From positions 3,798,501-3,862,500 of the forward strand of contig NZ_LT607733.1 of assembly GCF_900091445.1 (NCBI RefSeq): 64,000 nucleotides of DNA. The letters run 5' to 3'. A program made the position numbers and the translations under genes. Position 1 is the stretch's first letter, and each line of letters begins with the position of its first letter. A model generated the notes under the pieces. The model searched no databases and had not been told where the DNA came from. It saw only the letters and a program-made list of their open reading frames with translations. Shown here piece after piece: positions 1-11,554 of this stretch. The DNA is from Micromonospora echinofusca. GTDB taxonomy: Bacteria; Actinomycetota; Actinomycetes; Mycobacteriales; Micromonosporaceae.

Positions 1-3000
1 AGGACCTCGGCGAGCAGGTCGTGGACCGGGCCGGGCCCGGTCGCGGCGGCGCCGGCCACCGGGAGCAGCACGACGTCGGGGACCCCGGCGGCGAACAGCG
101 CGTCGAGGTCGGCGTGCCGGGCGACGGGCAGGCCGGCGGGCAGCGGCGCGGGACGGTCGCCGAGCACCGCCCAGGTCGTGCCGTCGGTGATGCCGGCACC
201 GCCGGCGTGCCGGGGCCAGTCGAGGCGGAACAGCGAGCGACGCCACGGGGACCCGCCGGAGGTGAGGTCCCCTGTCGGCAGGGGCCGCAGCACCAGGGCC
301 CCGACCCGGGCGACCGGCTCCCCGGCGGTGTCGGCGACCAGCATGGCCACCGTGTCCGCTCCGGTGGGCGTCAGCCGTACCCGCAGCGTGGCGGCGCCGT
401 GGGCGGACAGCGTCACGTCCGACCAGGCGAACGGCAGCCGGGCCTCGCCGGGGTCGACGATGCCCAGCCCGACCGCCTGCACGGCGGCGTCGAGCAGCGC
501 CGGGTGCAGCCCGTACGCGCCGGCCTCGTCGGCCGCCGGCTCGGGCAGCGCCACCTCGGCGTACACGTCGGCGCCGACCCGCCAGGCGGCGCGCAGCCCC
601 TGGAAGGCCGGGCCGTACGCGAACCCGGCCTGCGCCGCCCGCCCGGTCAGCTCCGACACGTCGAGGGCGGTGGCGCCGCTCGGCGGCCACTGCGCCAGCG
701 TGCCGGTGTCCTCGCCCGGCTCCGGGGCGAGCAGACCGGTGGCGTGCCGCACCCACAGGTCGTCGGTGCCGGAGCGGCGGGCGTGGACGGTGAGCTGCCA
801 CGACCCGCCGCCGGTGCGCTCGGCGGCGACCTGCACGTCGACGCCGCCCGTCTCGGGCAGCACCAGCGGCGCCTGGAGGGTCAGTTCGGCGAGCCGGTCG
901 GCACCGACCTCCGCGCCGGCGCGCAACGCCAGCTCCACGAACCCGGTTCCGGGGAAGAGCACCACGTCGCGGACGGCGTGCTCGGCCAGCCAGGGCTGGG
1001 TCTGCACGGACAGCCGGCCGGTGAGCGTCACCTCGTCGCCGTCGGCCGAGCGGAACACCGCGCCGAGCAGCGGGTGGCCGGTCGGGGTCAGTCCGGCGGC
1101 GGTCACGTCGGCGGGCTGCGGCAGGGGCAGCAGCCAGTAGCGTTCGCGCTGGAACGCGTACGTCGGCAGGTCGACCGGCACGGGCGGGCCGTCGAACAGG
1201 GCCGCCCAGTCCACCGGCACGCCCCGCGCCCAGACGGTGGCCGCGGCGGCCAGGGCGGTCGCCGCCTCGTCGTGCTCGGCGCGCAGCATCGGGGCGCAGA
1301 CCGCCTGGTCCGCGCCGACGATCTCCTGGGTGAGCGCGCACAGCACCCCACCCGGGCCCACCTCGACGTACGCGCCGACGCCCAGCTCGCGCATGGTGGT
1401 CACGACGGCGTCGAAGCGGACCGTGTCGCGGACGTTGCGCAGCCAGTACGCCGGGGAGCGCACCTCGTCGGGGTCGAGCACCGCGCCGGTCACGGTGGAG
1501 ACCACGGGGATCCGGGGCGCGGCGAAGGTCAGCTGCCCGAGCACGTCGGCGAACGCGTCGAGCATCGGGTCCATGCGGGCGGAGTGGAACGCGTGGCTGA
1601 CCCGCAGCCGCTTGGTGCTGCGGCCGAGGGCCGCGAAGTGTGCGGCGACCGCCAGCACGGCGTCTTCGTCGCCGGAGACGACGACGGACTCCGGGCCGTT
1701 GACGGCGGCCAGCCCGGCGCCAGCCGTCCCGCCGACGGTGGCCAGGTGCGCGCGTACCTCCGCCTCGGTGGCGCGGATCGACACCATCGCGCCGCCGGTG
1801 GGCAGCGCCTGCATCAGCGTGCCCCGGGCGGCGACCAGGCGGGCGGCGTCGGGCAGCGACAGCACGCCGGCGACGTGCGCGGCGGCCACCTCGCCGACCG
1901 AGTGCCCGGCCACGAAGTCCGGCACGACACCCCAGGACTCGACGAGCCGGTAGGCCGCCACCTCGACGGCGAACAGCGCCGCCTGGGCGTACCCGGTGCG
2001 GTCGAGCACGTCGGCGGGGCCGTCGAGCACGGCGCGTACGGGCCGGTCGAGGTGCTTGTCCAGTTCGGCGCAGGCGGCGTCGAAGGCTTCGGCGAAGGCC
2101 GGGAACGCGGCGTACAACCGCTGGCCCATGCCGACCCGCTGGGCGCCCTGGCCGGTGCAGAGCACGGCGACCCGGGTGGGGCTGGCGACCCCGCGCCGCA
2201 CGGACGCCGCCGGGACGCCGTCGGCCAGCGCGCCGAGCCCGGCGAGCAGTTCGTCCCGGTCGGCGCCGAGTACCACCGCCCGGTGTTCCAGGACGGACCG
2301 CCCGGTGGCCAGCGCCCGGCCCACGGCGGCCGGCGCGGCGTCGGGGTGCTCGGCGAGCCAGGAGCGCAGCCGGTCGGCCTGGGCGCCGAGCGCGGCGGCG
2401 CTGCGCGCGGAGACGACACACGGCAGCGGGTCGGGCCCGGCGACCGCGTCGGTGCCGGCGGTCGCCTGCGGCGCGGTCGGGGCGGCCTCGACGATGACGT
2501 GGGCGTTGGTGCCGCTGACGCCGAACGAGGAGACGCCGGCCCGCATGGGCCGGGTGGCGCGCGGCCACGGGCGCGGCTCGCGGAGCAGGCTCACCGCGCC
2601 GGCCGACCAGTCGACGTGCGGGGACGGCTCGTCGACGTGCAGGGTCCGCGGCAGGACGCCGTGGCGCATCGCCATGACCATCTTGATCACACCGGCGACG
2701 CCGGCGGCGGCCTGGGTGTGCCCGAGGTTGGACTTGATGGAGCCGAGCCACAGGGGCTGGTCGTCGGCCCGGTCGCGGCCGTACGTGGCGAGCAGCGCCT
2801 GCGCCTCGATGGGGTCGCCGAGGCGGGTGCCGGTGCCGTGGGCCTCCACCGCGTCCACGTCGGCCGGGGCGAGCCGGGCGTTGGCGAGGGCCTGGCGGAT
2901 CACCCGCTGCTGCGACGGGCCGTGCGGCGCGGTGAGGCCGTTCGAGGCGCCGTCCTGGTTGACGGCGCTGCCGCGCACCACGGCGAGCACCCGGTGGCCG

Positions 3001-3860
3001 TTGCGCTGGGCGTCGGAGAGCCGTTCCAGCAGCAGCAGGCCGGCGCCCTCGCTCCAGCCGGTGCCGTCGGCGGTGGCGGCGAAGGACTTGCAGCGCCCGT
3101 CCGGGGACAGGCCGCGCTGGCGGCTGAAGCCGACGAACGTGTCGGGGCTGGACATGACGGTGACGCCGCCGGCCAGCGCGAGCGTGCACTCGCCGGAGCG
3201 CAGGGCCTGCACGGCGAGGTGCATCGCCACCAGCGAGGACGAGCAGGCGGTGTCGACGGTGACCGCCGGGCCCTCGAAGCCGAAGGTGTACGCGATCCGG
3301 CCGGAGACGACGCTGCCGTGGTTGCCGGTGCCGACGAACGCCTCGACCTCCTCGGGCACGCCGTTGAGGCGGGAGACATAGTCGTGGTACATGACGCCGG
3401 TGAAGACGCCCGTGCGGCTGCCCTTGAGCGAGTCGGCGGCGATGCCGGCCCGCTCGACGGTCTCCCAGGCGACCTCCAGCAGCAGGCGCTGCTGCGGGTC
3501 CATGGCCAGCGCCTCGCGGGGCGAGATGCCGAAGAACCCGCCGTCGAACTCGCCGGCGTCGTGCAGGAAGCCACCCTCGCGGGTGTACGACTTGCCGTGC
3601 GCATCCGGGTCGGGGTCGTAGAGGTTCTCCACGTCCCAGCCCCGGTCCGCGGGGAACGGCGTGACGGCGTCGACGCCGGACTCGACCAGTCGCCACAGCG
3701 CCTCGGGAGTCCGCACCCCGCCCGGGTAGCGGCAGCCCATCCCCACGATCGCGATCGGCTCGTGGTTCTGCTCGTCGACAGCCCTCAGGCGTTCGCTGGT
3801 CTCGTGCAGGTCAGCGGTGACGCGCTTGAGGTACTCGCGGAGCTTGGCTTCGTTCGCCAT
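1..3860 (-). CDS. Type I modular PKS, module 4 (partial): KS-AT-DH and start of the KR region
   Basis: This is an extender module of the ansamycin PKS, read from 3860 toward the left window edge with no stop, so it is truncated by the window. The ATG at 3860 starts a coiled-coil docking segment (about residues 1-30) very like that of PKS-B. KS begins near residue 33 with the active site DTACSSSL, followed by EAHGTGT and the NLGHTQ histidine. AT begins near residue 564, carries GHSVGE and HAFHS, and is therefore predicted malonyl-specific. DH begins near residue 927 with [11 protein letters not shown], where Asp stands at the usual Gly of HxxxGxxxxP, and with DAAVQ for the second catalytic site. 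After that only the non-catalytic start of a ketoreductase region is visible. It lies 45 bp after the PKS-B stop in the same operon. Reduction state and total module number cannot be seen. Confidence 0.95.
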   Translation of the reverse strand, partial: MANEAKLREYLKRVTADLHETSERLRAVDEQNHEPIAIVGMGCRYPGGVRTPEALWRLVESGVDAVTPFPADRGWDVENLYDPDPDAHGKSYTREGGFLHDAGEFDGGFFGISPREALAMDPQQRLLLEVAWETVERAGIAADSLKGSRTGVFTGVMYHDYVSRLNGVPEEVEAFVGTGNHGSVVSGRIAYTFGFEGPAVTVDTACSSSLVAMHLAVQALRSGECTLALAGGVTVMSSPDTFVGFSRQRGLSPDGRCKSFAATADGTGWSEGAGLLLLERLSDAQRNGHRVLAVVRGSAVNQDGASNGLTAPHGPSQQRVIRQALANARLAPADVDAVEAHGTGTRLGDPIEAQALLATYGRDRADDQPLWLGSIKSNLGHTQAAAGVAGVIKMVMAMRHGVLPRTLHVDEPSPHVDWSAGAVSLLREPRPWPRATRPMRAGVSSFGVSGTNAHVIVEAAPTAPQATAGTDAVAGPDPLPCVVSARSAAALGAQADRLRSWLAEHPDAAPAAVGRALATGRSVLEHRAVVLGADRDELLAGLGALADGVPAASVRRGVASPTRVAVLCTGQGAQRVGMGQRLYAAFPAFAEAFDAACAELDKHLDRPVRAVLDGPADVLDRTGYAQAALFAVEVAAYRLVESWGVVPDFVAGHSVGEVAAAHVAGVLSLPDAARLVAARGTLMQALPTGGAMVSIRATEAEVRAHLATVGGTAGAGLAAVNGPESVVVSGDEDAVLAVAAHFAALGRSTKRLRVSHAFHSARMDPMLDAFADVLGQLTFAAPRIPVVSTVTGAVLDPDEVRSPAYWLRNVRDTVRFDAVVTTMRELGVGAYVEVGPGGVLCALTQEIVGADQAVCAPMLRAEHDEAATALAAAATVWARGVPVDWAALFDGPPVPVDLPTYAFQRERYWLLPLPQPADVTAAGLTPTGHPLLGAVFRSADGDEVTLTGRLSVQTQPWLAEHAVRDVVLFPGTGFVELALRAGAEVGADRLAELTLQAPLVLPETGGVDVQVAAERTGGGSWQLTVHARRSGTDDLWVRHATGLLAPEPGEDTGTLAQWPPSGATALDVSELTGRAAQAGFAYGPAFQGLRAAWRVGADVYAEVALPEPAADEAGAYGLHPALLDAAVQAVGLGIVDPGEARLPFAWSDVTLSAHGAATLRVRLTPTGADTVAMLVADTAGEPVARVGALVLRPLPTGDLTSGGSPWRRSLFRLDWPRHAGGAGITDGTTWAVLGDRPAPLPAGLPVARHADLDALFAAGVPDVVLLPVAGAAATGPGPVHDLLAEV

Positions 3861-3904
3861 CGGGTTGATCACCTGTCGCTAAGGGGCAAGCGGCGGACTC
3901 GTGG

Positions 3905-6900
3905 TCAGGATCGGCCGAACTTCTGGTCGATGAAGTCGAACAGCTCGTCGTCCGAGGCCTCGTCGAGGGCCTGGCTGACGTCGGCCGGCCGGTCGGTGGC
4001 GTCGCTCCACCTGGTGACCAGCGCCCGGAGGCGGACCGCCACGGCCGTCCGCGTCTCGTCGTCGCCGGCCAGTCGTTCCAGTTCCTCCGGCCCGGTCGCG
4101 GCGAACGCGGCCTCCAGCCGGTCCAGCTCGGCCAGCAGGCCCGCTTCGGGTGCCGGCGGGGCGGCGTCGACCAGCAGGAAGTCGGCGAGGGCGGCGGGCG
4201 TGGGGCAGTCGAAGATGAGGCTCGCCGGCAGCCGGATCCCGGTGAGGGTGGTCAGCCGGTTGCGCAGCTCCACGGCGGTCAGCGAGTCGAAGCCGAGTCC
4301 GGTGAACGTCTGCCCGGACGGCACGACGGTGGCCGGCGGGTAGCCAAGCACCTCGATGACCTGCGCCTTGACCAGGTCCTCCACCAGCCGGCCGCGCTCG
4401 GCCTCGGGCGTGGCCGCAAGGCGTTGCGCGAAGGACGGCCCGCCGTCGCCGCCGGCGAGGACGCGTCGCCGGGCCCGGACGAGGCCGCGCAGTGGCGCCG
4501 GGAGCTGGCCGGCGTCGGCCTGCCGGCGCAGCGCGGCGGGGTCGAGCAGTGCCGGCACCAGGTGGGGGTGTCCGCCGCGCAGGCTGGCGTCGAAGAGGCG
4601 CAGGGCCTGGTCGGTGTCGAGGGGGCTGAGGCCGTTGCGGCTCATCCGTTGCCGCTGGGCGGCGTCGAGGGCGCCGGTCATCCCGCTGTCGGCGGCCCAG
4701 AGGCCCCAGGACAGGGAGGTCGCGGCGAGGCCCGCGGCGTGCCGGTGGTGGGCGAGGCCGTCCAGGAACGCGTTCGCGGCGGCGTAGTTGCCCTGCCCGG
4801 GGCCGCCGAGCACGCCGGCGACCGACGAGAAGAGGACGAACGCCGACAGGTTCCGTCCGTGGGTCAGCTCGTGCAGGTGCCAGGCCGCGTCGGCCTTGGC
4901 GGACAGCACGGCGGACATCCGCTCCGGGGTCAGCGCCGAGACCACCGCGTCGTCGAGGACGCCGGCGGCGTGGACCACGCCGGTGAGCGGGTGTTCGGCC
5001 GGGATCGCGGCCAGCAGCGCGGCCAGGAGGTCCCGGTCCGCCACGTCGCCGGCCACCAGCCGGGCGTTCGCGCCCAGCCTGGCCAGCTCGGTCAGCAGTT
5101 CCGCCCCGCCCGGGGCGTCCGCCCCGCGCCGGCTGACCAGCAGCAGGTGGCGCACCTTGTGCGCGGTGACCAGGTGCCGGGCCAGCAGGCCGCCCAGGGC
5201 GCCCGTGGCCCCGGTGACGAGGACCGTCCCGTCGGGGTCGAGGTCGGCGCCCAGCGCCGCGTCGAGGGCGGCGGGCGTGAGCCGGGGCGCCAGCACCGCG
5301 TCGGCACGGACCGCGAGCTGGGGTTCGCCGGTGGCGACCGCCCGGGCCACCAGGTCCACCGTGTCGGCCTGTGGTCGCCCCGCCTCGTCGAGGTCCACGA
5401 GGACGAGACGGTCGGGGTGCTCGGCCTGGGCCGAGCGCAGCAGACCCCAGACCGCCGCGCCGGGCAGGTCTACCGCGCGGCCGGTGTCGCCGGCGGGCAC
5501 GGCCCCGCGGGTCAGCACGACCAGCCGCCGCTGCGCCAGCCGGTCGTCGGCGAGCCAGCCCTGCACGGCGGTCAGCACGGCGGCGAGCCGGGCGCGGGTC
5601 GCGGCGGGGACCGGGGCGCGCTCCTCGTCGGCGTACGCGGCGAGCAGCACCAACTCCTCGTCGAGCAGGCCGACGTCGACCGCCTCGGCCAGCGCGGTGA
5701 GCCCGTAGCTGGGGAGCCCGGACAGGTCGGACGGGGCGTCGCCGAGGAGCACCGCGCGGCCGGTCGCCGGGGCGCCCGGCGGCACGCTCTGCCAGACGAC
5801 GTCGTACAGCGCGTCGACGGCCGCGCCGGCGCCGCGTACCTGGTCGGCGGTCACGGGGCGGGAGACCAGGGAGGCGATGCGGGCGACGGGGGTGCCGGCC
5901 GGGTCGGTCAGGGTCAGGGTGACCCCGCCACCGCTGCGCCGGGCGCGGACCCGCAGTGCCGTCGCGCCGACCGCCGCGAGGGTGACGCCGGTCCAGGCGA
6001 AGGGCAGGCGTACGCCGGAGGCTTCCCCGCCCTCGTCGAGCAGGCCGACGACGTGCAGGGCCGCGTCCAGCAGCGCGGGGTGGATGCCGAAGCCGGTGAC
6101 CTCGGCGCCGTCGGGCACCGCCACCTCGGCGCACACCTCGTCGTCGGTACGCCAGACGGCGCGCAGGCCACGGAAGAGCGGGCCGTACTCGACGCCCAGG
6201 CGGGACAGCTCGGTGTAGATCCCGTCGACCGCGACGGCGGCGGCGGCGGTGGGCGGCCACGGCGACGGGTCGGACCCGTCGGGCTGCGGTACGGCGGGTG
6301 AGAGGACGCCCACCGCGTGGCGGTCCCACTCGGCGTCCGGGTCGGCGGCGGCCCGGGAGTGGATGGTGACGGGCCGGCGACCCTCCTCGTCCGCCGTGCC
6401 CAGCTTCACCTGCACCGCTCGGGCGCCCTGCTCGGCGAGCGCCAGCGGCGCCTGGAGGGTCAGCTCGTCGAGGGTGTCGCAGCCGACCTGCGCACCCGCG
6501 TGCAGGACCATCTCGACCAGGGCGGCGCCGGGTACCACGACCGAGTCCCAGACGACGTGCTCGGCGAGCCACGGGTGCGTACGCACGGAGAGTTCGGTGC
6601 CGAAGACCCGTACGTCGTCGTCGGCCACGCGTACGGCGGCGCCGAGCAGCGCGTGGTCGACGGGGCGGACGCCCAGCCCGGGCGCGCCCGCGTCGCCGGT
6701 GGTGGCGTTGAGCCAGTAGCGCTGGTGGTCGAAGGCGTACGTGGGCAGGGCGACGGTGCGGGGGCGCGCGCCGGCAGCGGTGAGGTATCCGGCCCAGTCG
6801 ACGTGGCCGCCGGTGACGTACCGCTCGGCGAGGGCGGTGCGCAGGGTGTCGGCCTCGGGGTGGCCGGCGCGCAGCGTGGCGGTGAACCGGACGTCGCCGG

Positions 6901-9517
6901 TCTCCTCGACGCAGTCCTGCGCCATCGCGGTGAGCACGGCGTCGGGGCCGACCTCCAGGAAGTGCGTCACGTCCTGCTGGTGCAGGGTGCGTACGGCGTC
7001 GGCGAAGCGCACGGGCTGCCGCACGTGCCGCACCCAGTAGGCGGGGTCGGTGATCTCCCCCGAATCCGCCACCGCGCCGGTCACGTTCGACACGATCGGC
7101 ACCCGCGGCACCCGCCAGTCCAGCCCCGCCACCACCGACGCGAACTCATCCAACATCGGCTCCATGAGCCGGGAGTGGAACGCGTGACTGACCGAGAGTT
7201 CCTTGACCCGCCAACCCCGCTCGCGAGAAGTCCCCACCACCACCGCAACCTCGTCGGCGGCACCCGACACCACCACCGACGCCGGGCCGTTCACCGCCGC
7301 CACGTCCACCGCCGCACCGGTCACACCGATCAGCTCAGCGACAGCCTCCTCCGACGCACCCACCGCCGCCATCACACCACCAGCCGGCAACGCCTGCATC
7401 AGACGACCCCGCGCCGCCACCAAAACACACGCATCAGCGAGAGACAACATCCCCGCCACATACGCGGCCGTCACCTCACCGATCGAATGACCCGCCAGGA
7501 AATCCGCCCGCACACCCCAGGAGGCGAGCAGCTCCCACAACGCCACCTCCACCGCAAACAAACCCGCCTGCGCGAAGACCGTCTGATCCACCAGAGCGGC
7601 GTCGGCACTGCCCGCCTCGGCGAACACCACCTCCCGCAGTGGACGCGGCAACAGGCCATCGAACTGGGCGCACACCGCGTCGAAGGACGACGCGAACACC
7701 GGGAACGCGTCATACAACTCCCGACCCATACCCGCGCGCTGCGAACCCTGACCCGTGAACAACACCGCCCGACGACCCGCCGACACCACACCCGACAACC
7801 GACCCTCGGACACCGCCGACAGACCAGCCACCAGCTCGTCCACCGACGAACCCCACACCACCGCACGATGCTCCAACGCCGCCCGCGACGTCACCAACGA
7901 CCACGACACATCCACCGGCGACAGACCACGACCACGCACGAACGACGCCAACCGCCCGGCCTGACCCACCAGAGCACGCTCCGAACGGCCCGACACCACC
8001 CACGGGACCGGCGTACCCGCCGCGTCTGCCGACTCGGTCCGGCAGGGCTCGCCCCGCGACTCCGCGCCCGTGGTGGCCACGGACTCCGCCACCGCAGCCA
8101 CCTGCTCCGGCGTCGCCCCGCCCTCGAGCTCCGGCGCTGCCTCCGGCTGCTCCAGGATCACGTGCGCGTTGGTCCCCGAGATGCCGAACGACGACACGCC
8201 CGCCCGCCGGGGACGCTCCACCGCCGGCCACTCGCGCGTCTGCGTCACCAACTCCACGGCACCCGACGACCAGTCCACATGCGACGACGGCGCGTCCACG
8301 TGCAGGGTCGCCGGCACCACCCCGTGCCGCATCGCCAGGACCATCTTGATGATCCCGGCCACCCCGGCAGCCGCCTGCGGGTGACCGATGTTCGACTTCA
8401 CCGACCCGAGCAGCAACGGCACGTCGCGGTCCTGCCCGTACGTCGCCAACAGGGCCTGCGCCTCGATCGGGTCACCCAGCGTCGTGCCCGTGCCGTGCGC
8501 CTCCACCACGTCCACGTCGGCGACACCCAACCCGGCATTCGCGAGGGCCTGCCGGATCACCCGCTGCTGCGACGGACCGTTCGGCGCCGTCAACCCGTTC
8601 GACGCACCATCCTGGTTCACCGCCGTGCCCCGCACCACCGCCAGGACCCGACGGCCGTCACGCTGCGCGTCCGACAGCCGTTGCACCAGCAGCATCCCGA
8701 CGCCCTCGGCGAGCGCCGTGCCGTCCGCCGCGTCGGCGAACGCCCGGCAGCGGGCCACCGGGGACAGGTTGCCCTGCCGGGTGAAGTCGACGAACACCGC
8801 CGGGGTGGGCATCACCGTCACGCCGCCGGCCAGCGCGAGATCGCACTCGCCGGACCGCAGCGCCTGCACCGCCAGGTGCAGCGCCACCAGCGACGACGAA
8901 CACGCCGTGTCCACCGTCACCGCCGGCCCCTCGAACCCGAACGAGTACGCCACGCGGCCCGAGGCGATGCTGCCCGCGTTGCCGAGACCCAGGTAGTCCT
9001 CCACGCCCGCCGGCGGGGTCTCCGGCGGATGGGCGTACCCGCTGTGGGTCATGCCGGCGAAGACCCCGACCCGGGCGCCCTTCAGGCTGGTGGGGTCGAT
9101 GCCCGCCGACTCGACGGCCTCCCACGAGGTTTCCAGCAGCAGCCGCTGCTGCGGGTCCATGGCGAGGGCCTCACGCGGCGAGACCCCGAACAGTCGGGGG
9201 TCGAACTCGGCGGCGTCGGGCACGAAGCCGCCCTCGCGGACGGAGGAGGTGCCCGGTCGGGAGCGCTCCGGGTCGTAGAGCGCGTCCAGGTCCCAGCCAC
9301 GGTCGGTGGGGAAGGAGGCGATGGCGTCGCCGCCGGCCGCGACGAGGTCCCACAGCTCCTCGGCCGTGCGTACCCCGCCCGGGAACCGGCAGCCCGTACC
9401 GACGATCGCGATCGGCTGCTGAGCCTCGGCCTCGACGTCCCGGAGCCGTTGCCGGGTCCGCCGCAGGTCGGCGGTGACTCTCTTCAGGTACTCCCGGAGC
9501 TTCTCTTCGGTGTCCAT
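3905..9517 (-). CDS. Type I modular PKS, module 3: KS-AT-DH-KR-ACP (PKS-B)
   Basis: This is a single extension module of 1870 residues. The ATG at 9517 is preferred to an adjacent upstream TTG. After an N-terminal docking helix, KS starts near residue 34 (DTACSSSL near 200). AT starts near 584 with GHSIGE and HAFHS, predicting malonyl-CoA. DH starts near 955 with [11 protein letters not shown] plus DAALH. KR starts near 1430 with [13 protein letters not shown] and the catalytic Ser/Tyr pair (NYAAANAF). ACP sits near 1740 with GFDSL. It ends in an acidic docking tail. Predicted outcome: malonate added and the previous carbonyl left as an alkene. Its promoter is shared divergently with the thioesterase gene. 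From about 7050 to 8700, covering the later KS, linker and AT, third codon positions are richer in T than in the rest of the gene, which suggests a recombined segment. Confidence 0.97.
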   Translation of the reverse strand: MDTEEKLREYLKRVTADLRRTRQRLRDVEAEAQQPIAIVGTGCRFPGGVRTAEELWDLVAAGGDAIASFPTDRGWDLDALYDPERSRPGTSSVREGGFVPDAAEFDPRLFGVSPREALAMDPQQRLLLETSWEAVESAGIDPTSLKGARVGVFAGMTHSGYAHPPETPPAGVEDYLGLGNAGSIASGRVAYSFGFEGPAVTVDTACSSSLVALHLAVQALRSGECDLALAGGVTVMPTPAVFVDFTRQGNLSPVARCRAFADAADGTALAEGVGMLLVQRLSDAQRDGRRVLAVVRGTAVNQDGASNGLTAPNGPSQQRVIRQALANAGLGVADVDVVEAHGTGTTLGDPIEAQALLATYGQDRDVPLLLGSVKSNIGHPQAAAGVAGIIKMVLAMRHGVVPATLHVDAPSSHVDWSSGAVELVTQTREWPAVERPRRAGVSSFGISGTNAHVILEQPEAAPELEGGATPEQVAAVAESVATTGAESRGEPCRTESADAAGTPVPWVVSGRSERALVGQAGRLASFVRGRGLSPVDVSWSLVTSRAALEHRAVVWGSSVDELVAGLSAVSEGRLSGVVSAGRRAVLFTGQGSQRAGMGRELYDAFPVFASSFDAVCAQFDGLLPRPLREVVFAEAGSADAALVDQTVFAQAGLFAVEVALWELLASWGVRADFLAGHSIGEVTAAYVAGMLSLADACVLVAARGRLMQALPAGGVMAAVGASEEAVAELIGVTGAAVDVAAVNGPASVVVSGAADEVAVVVGTSRERGWRVKELSVSHAFHSRLMEPMLDEFASVVAGLDWRVPRVPIVSNVTGAVADSGEITDPAYWVRHVRQPVRFADAVRTLHQQDVTHFLEVGPDAVLTAMAQDCVEETGDVRFTATLRAGHPEADTLRTALAERYVTGGHVDWAGYLTAAGARPRTVALPTYAFDHQRYWLNATTGDAGAPGLGVRPVDHALLGAAVRVADDDVRVFGTELSVRTHPWLAEHVVWDSVVVPGAALVEMVLHAGAQVGCDTLDELTLQAPLALAEQGARAVQVKLGTADEEGRRPVTIHSRAAADPDAEWDRHAVGVLSPAVPQPDGSDPSPWPPTAAAAVAVDGIYTELSRLGVEYGPLFRGLRAVWRTDDEVCAEVAVPDGAEVTGFGIHPALLDAALHVVGLLDEGGEASGVRLPFAWTGVTLAAVGATALRVRARRSGGGVTLTLTDPAGTPVARIASLVSRPVTADQVRGAGAAVDALYDVVWQSVPPGAPATGRAVLLGDAPSDLSGLPSYGLTALAEAVDVGLLDEELVLLAAYADEERAPVPAATRARLAAVLTAVQGWLADDRLAQRRLVVLTRGAVPAGDTGRAVDLPGAAVWGLLRSAQAEHPDRLVLVDLDEAGRPQADTVDLVARAVATGEPQLAVRADAVLAPRLTPAALDAALGADLDPDGTVLVTGATGALGGLLARHLVTAHKVRHLLLVSRRGADAPGGAELLTELARLGANARLVAGDVADRDLLAALLAAIPAEHPLTGVVHAAGVLDDAVVSALTPERMSAVLSAKADAAWHLHELTHGRNLSAFVLFSSVAGVLGGPGQGNYAAANAFLDGLAHHRHAAGLAATSLSWGLWAADSGMTGALDAAQRQRMSRNGLSPLDTDQALRLFDASLRGGHPHLVPALLDPAALRRQADAGQLPAPLRGLVRARRRVLAGGDGGPSFAQRLAATPEAERGRLVEDLVKAQVIEVLGYPPATVVPSGQTFTGLGFDSLTAVELRNRLTTLTGIRLPASLIFDCPTPAALADFLLVDAAPPAPEAGLLAELDRLEAAFAATGPEELERLAGDDETRTAVAVRLRALVTRWSDATDRPADVSQALDEASDDELFDFIDQKFGRS

Positions 9518-9653
9518 CAACCCAGCCCATCGCGATTCACGGCGGAGACTCGACGTAAGCGACGGTACGAATGCGCAGAAGTCTCAGGCGACACCTGTAT
9601 CTGTCGTTCGGCTCGCTCGGCCGAGAGCCACGCAGATCCCCATCTGCGGGGAG

Positions 9654-9689
9654 AAGTTATTGGGTCTGCGCGAGCGCGGACAACCCCTA
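9654..9689 (-). promoter_or_regulatory. Promoter of PKS-B with TAGGGGT operator
   Basis: On the minus strand TAGGGGT (9689-9683) is followed, after 23 bp, by the -10-like TAACTT (9659-9654). The same heptamer lies inverted at 9708-9714 for the divergent thioesterase gene. Spacing matches the other promoters in this cluster. Confidence 0.6.
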
Positions 9690-9707
9690 ACCAGGCAACC
9701 GACCAGC

Positions 9708-9742
9708 TAGGGGTGTCCGGTCCCGACCCGTCGCACTAGCGT
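9708..9742 (+). promoter_or_regulatory. Promoter of the type II thioesterase gene with TAGGGGT operator
   Basis: TAGGGGT (9708-9714, preceded by C) is followed, after 22 bp, by the -10-like TAGCGT (9737-9742). The start codon follows about 60 bp later at 9805. It is paired back to back with the PKS-B promoter. Confidence 0.6.
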
Positions 9743-9804
9743 CGCCTCGACCGGGTCCGCGCCGATCCGGTCGGAACCGCAGCCGCCGGAAGGACCGCCA
9801 GAGG

Positions 9805-10566
9805 ATGACCACGCCAGATACCGACAACGGATTGTGGGTGCGACGTTTCCACCCGGCTCCGGGCGGCGCCCGGCGGTTGGTGTGCCTGCCGCACGCCGGC
9901 GGCTCGGCCAGCTTCTACTTTCCCGTCTCCCGCAGCCTCTCCCCCGGCGTCGAGGTGCTGTCGATCCAGTACCCGGGCCGGCAGGACCGCCGCCACGAGA
10001 AGTGCATCGGTGACATCCACCAGCTCGCGCGTGAGGTGTTCACCGTGCTGCGGCCGTGGATGGACGAGCCGGTGGCCATCTTCGGGCACAGCATGGGGGC
10101 CAGCGTCGGCTTCGAGCTCGCCCGGCTGATCGAGCAGGACGGCGGTTCGGCCGCGCACCTGTTCGCGTCCGGGCGTCGCGCGCCGTCCCAGTCGCGGCAC
10201 GAGACGGTGCACCAGCTCGACGACGAGGGCCTGCTGGCCGACGTACGGAAGCTGAGCGGCACCAACTCCGCCATCCTCGGGGACCCGGAGATGCTGCGGG
10301 CCGCGTTGCCGGCGATCCGCAGCGACTACCGGGCCGCGGAGACCTACACCTACCAGCCGGGTCCGCCGCTGAGCTGCCCGATCACCGTCTTCACCGGCGA
10401 CGACGACCCGAAGACGACGGTCGAGGAGGCCCGGGCCTGGTCGACCCACACCACGGGACCGTTCGACCTGAAGGTCTACCCGGGCGGGCACTTCTTCCTG
10501 GCCGAGCACCAGCCGGCGGTCCTGCGGGCCATCTCGACGGCCCTGAGCACCGCGCCGGCGGTCTGA
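9805..10566 (+). CDS. Type II (editing) thioesterase
   Basis: This is a 253-residue alpha/beta hydrolase of the RifR/GrsT type, which removes stalled or wrong acyl groups from PKS carrier proteins. Visible hallmarks are LPHAGGSASFYFP near the N-terminus, the nucleophile elbow GHSMGA near residue 93, an Asp-rich GDDDPKT segment and the catalytic His in YPGGHFF near the C-terminus. It starts at ATG 9805 with AAGGA upstream. It is on the strand opposite to the PKS genes and splits the methyltransferase from PKS-B, so it needs its own promoter. The downstream end converges on the methyltransferase gene across a strong hairpin. A role as the main chain-release enzyme is unlikely, because ansamycins are normally released by an amide synthase. 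Confidence 0.95.
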   Translation: MTTPDTDNGLWVRRFHPAPGGARRLVCLPHAGGSASFYFPVSRSLSPGVEVLSIQYPGRQDRRHEKCIGDIHQLAREVFTVLRPWMDEPVAIFGHSMGASVGFELARLIEQDGGSAAHLFASGRRAPSQSRHETVHQLDDEGLLADVRKLSGTNSAILGDPEMLRAALPAIRSDYRAAETYTYQPGPPLSCPITVFTGDDDPKTTVEEARAWSTHTTGPFDLKVYPGGHFFLAEHQPAVLRAISTALSTAPAV

Positions 10567-10570
10567 ATCC

Positions 10571-10630
10571 GAACGGCCGAGGGGCCCGTCCACCGGTGTC
10601 ACGACCGGTCGGCGGGCCCCTCGGCTGTTC
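10571..10630. terminator. Bidirectional terminator hairpin
   Basis: The arms 10571-10588 and 10613-10630 pair over 18 bp with a single G-T wobble, around a 24-nt loop. It lies exactly between the stop codons of the convergent thioesterase and methyltransferase genes, so it should terminate both. Confidence 0.8.
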
Positions 10631-10637
10631 GGGGGCG

Positions 10638-11525
10638 TCACCGCTTGTGGCCGACCGCGATCACGTAGTCGAGCTGCGCCAGCTCGCGCTTCATGAGGTC
10701 CTGGTTCTTCCAGTGCGCGGCCATGCTCTTGCGGACGGCGGGCTTGACGACGGCGCGGAACTCCGGGTCCTCGGTCCGTCCGGCCATGTACGCCCGCCAG
10801 CCCTCCCAGGTGCGGTCCTTGATCGAGTGCACCTCCGGGTTGGCGAAGCCGGCCTCGACGAGTTCCTGCCGGTACGTGTCCCGGTCGTGCCAGTTCTCCT
10901 TGGGGATGCTGAACTTGACGAAGCTCAGCGGGCCGGACTGGATGGCCGCGCGGACGACGTCGCCGCTGACCGGGATGATGTCGGCCGTGGCCAGTACGCC
11001 GCCCGGGCGCAGCACCCGCAGCGCCTCGGCGAAGAACGCGCTACGCGGGTAGAAGTGGAAGGCCGACTCGAGGGCGACGACCCGGTCGAAGGTGTTGTCC
11101 TCGAAGGGCAGCTCGGTGGCGCTGCCCAGCCGGAAGTCGGTCCGGTCGGCGAGGCCCTCCTCCTGCGCCCGGCGCTGCGCCGCCTCGACGTGGTGCGGGG
11201 TGATGTTCAGGCCGTACACCTTGGCGACCTGGCGTTCGCGCAGCCACTTGAAGTCCTGGTCGGCGTAGCCGAAGCCGACGTCGAGGACGGTGTCGTCGGG
11301 CTTGAACCCGGCGGCGTCGGCCAGCTTGTCGGCCAGCGCCTCGGCGGCCGTGTCGAGGTCGGTGACCCCCTCGGACCAGTAGCCCACGTTCATGTAGTGG
11401 GTGCGGCGGGCGGCGAACTCGACGTCGGGCGACTGGATCTCGTAGAAGCGCCGGACCCGGGTGATGGGGTCGGCGGTGAAGACCGTGCGGATCGCCCGGC
11501 CGGCGATCTTCAGGTTCTCGAACAT
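10638..11525 (-). CDS. SAM-dependent O-methyltransferase
   Basis: This is a 295-residue class I methyltransferase. The SAM-binding motif VLDVGFGYADQD is near residue 92, followed by an acidic residue after the second strand and VVALESAFHF as the post-motif. The sequence around FYEIQSPDVEFAARRTHYMNVGYW resembles the family of natural-product O-methyltransferases that includes EryG and MitM, and rifamycin and mitomycin clusters carry comparable enzymes. The ATG at 11525 gives a normal family N-terminus. It lies 29 bp after the hydroxylase and presumably shares its transcript. The likely job is methylation of a hydroxyl on the ansamycin or its aromatic core; the position cannot be read from sequence. 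Confidence 0.88.
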   Translation of the reverse strand: MFENLKIAGRAIRTVFTADPITRVRRFYEIQSPDVEFAARRTHYMNVGYWSEGVTDLDTAAEALADKLADAAGFKPDDTVLDVGFGYADQDFKWLRERQVAKVYGLNITPHHVEAAQRRAQEEGLADRTDFRLGSATELPFEDNTFDRVVALESAFHFYPRSAFFAEALRVLRPGGVLATADIIPVSGDVVRAAIQSGPLSFVKFSIPKENWHDRDTYRQELVEAGFANPEVHSIKDRTWEGWRAYMAGRTEDPEFRAVVKPAVRKSMAAHWKNQDLMKRELAQLDYVIAVGHKR

Positions 11526-11554
11526 GTGGGTTCCTTCCGGTGGATGGATGCCGA

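Noticed and set aside
3879..3886. A single TAAGGGG-like match between PKS-B and PKS-C
   Set aside because: The genes are 45 bp apart and co-directional, there is no -10-like hexamer at the expected 22-23 bp, and one imperfect copy can occur by chance.
21..4343. Long plus-strand open frame opposite PKS-B and PKS-C
   Set aside because: It is a shadow of the minus-strand PKS genes: very GC-rich DNA leaves the opposite strand open. It has no domain motifs and is extremely Gly/Arg rich. The same applies to the long plus-strand frames at 4424-9739 and 13161-28130.
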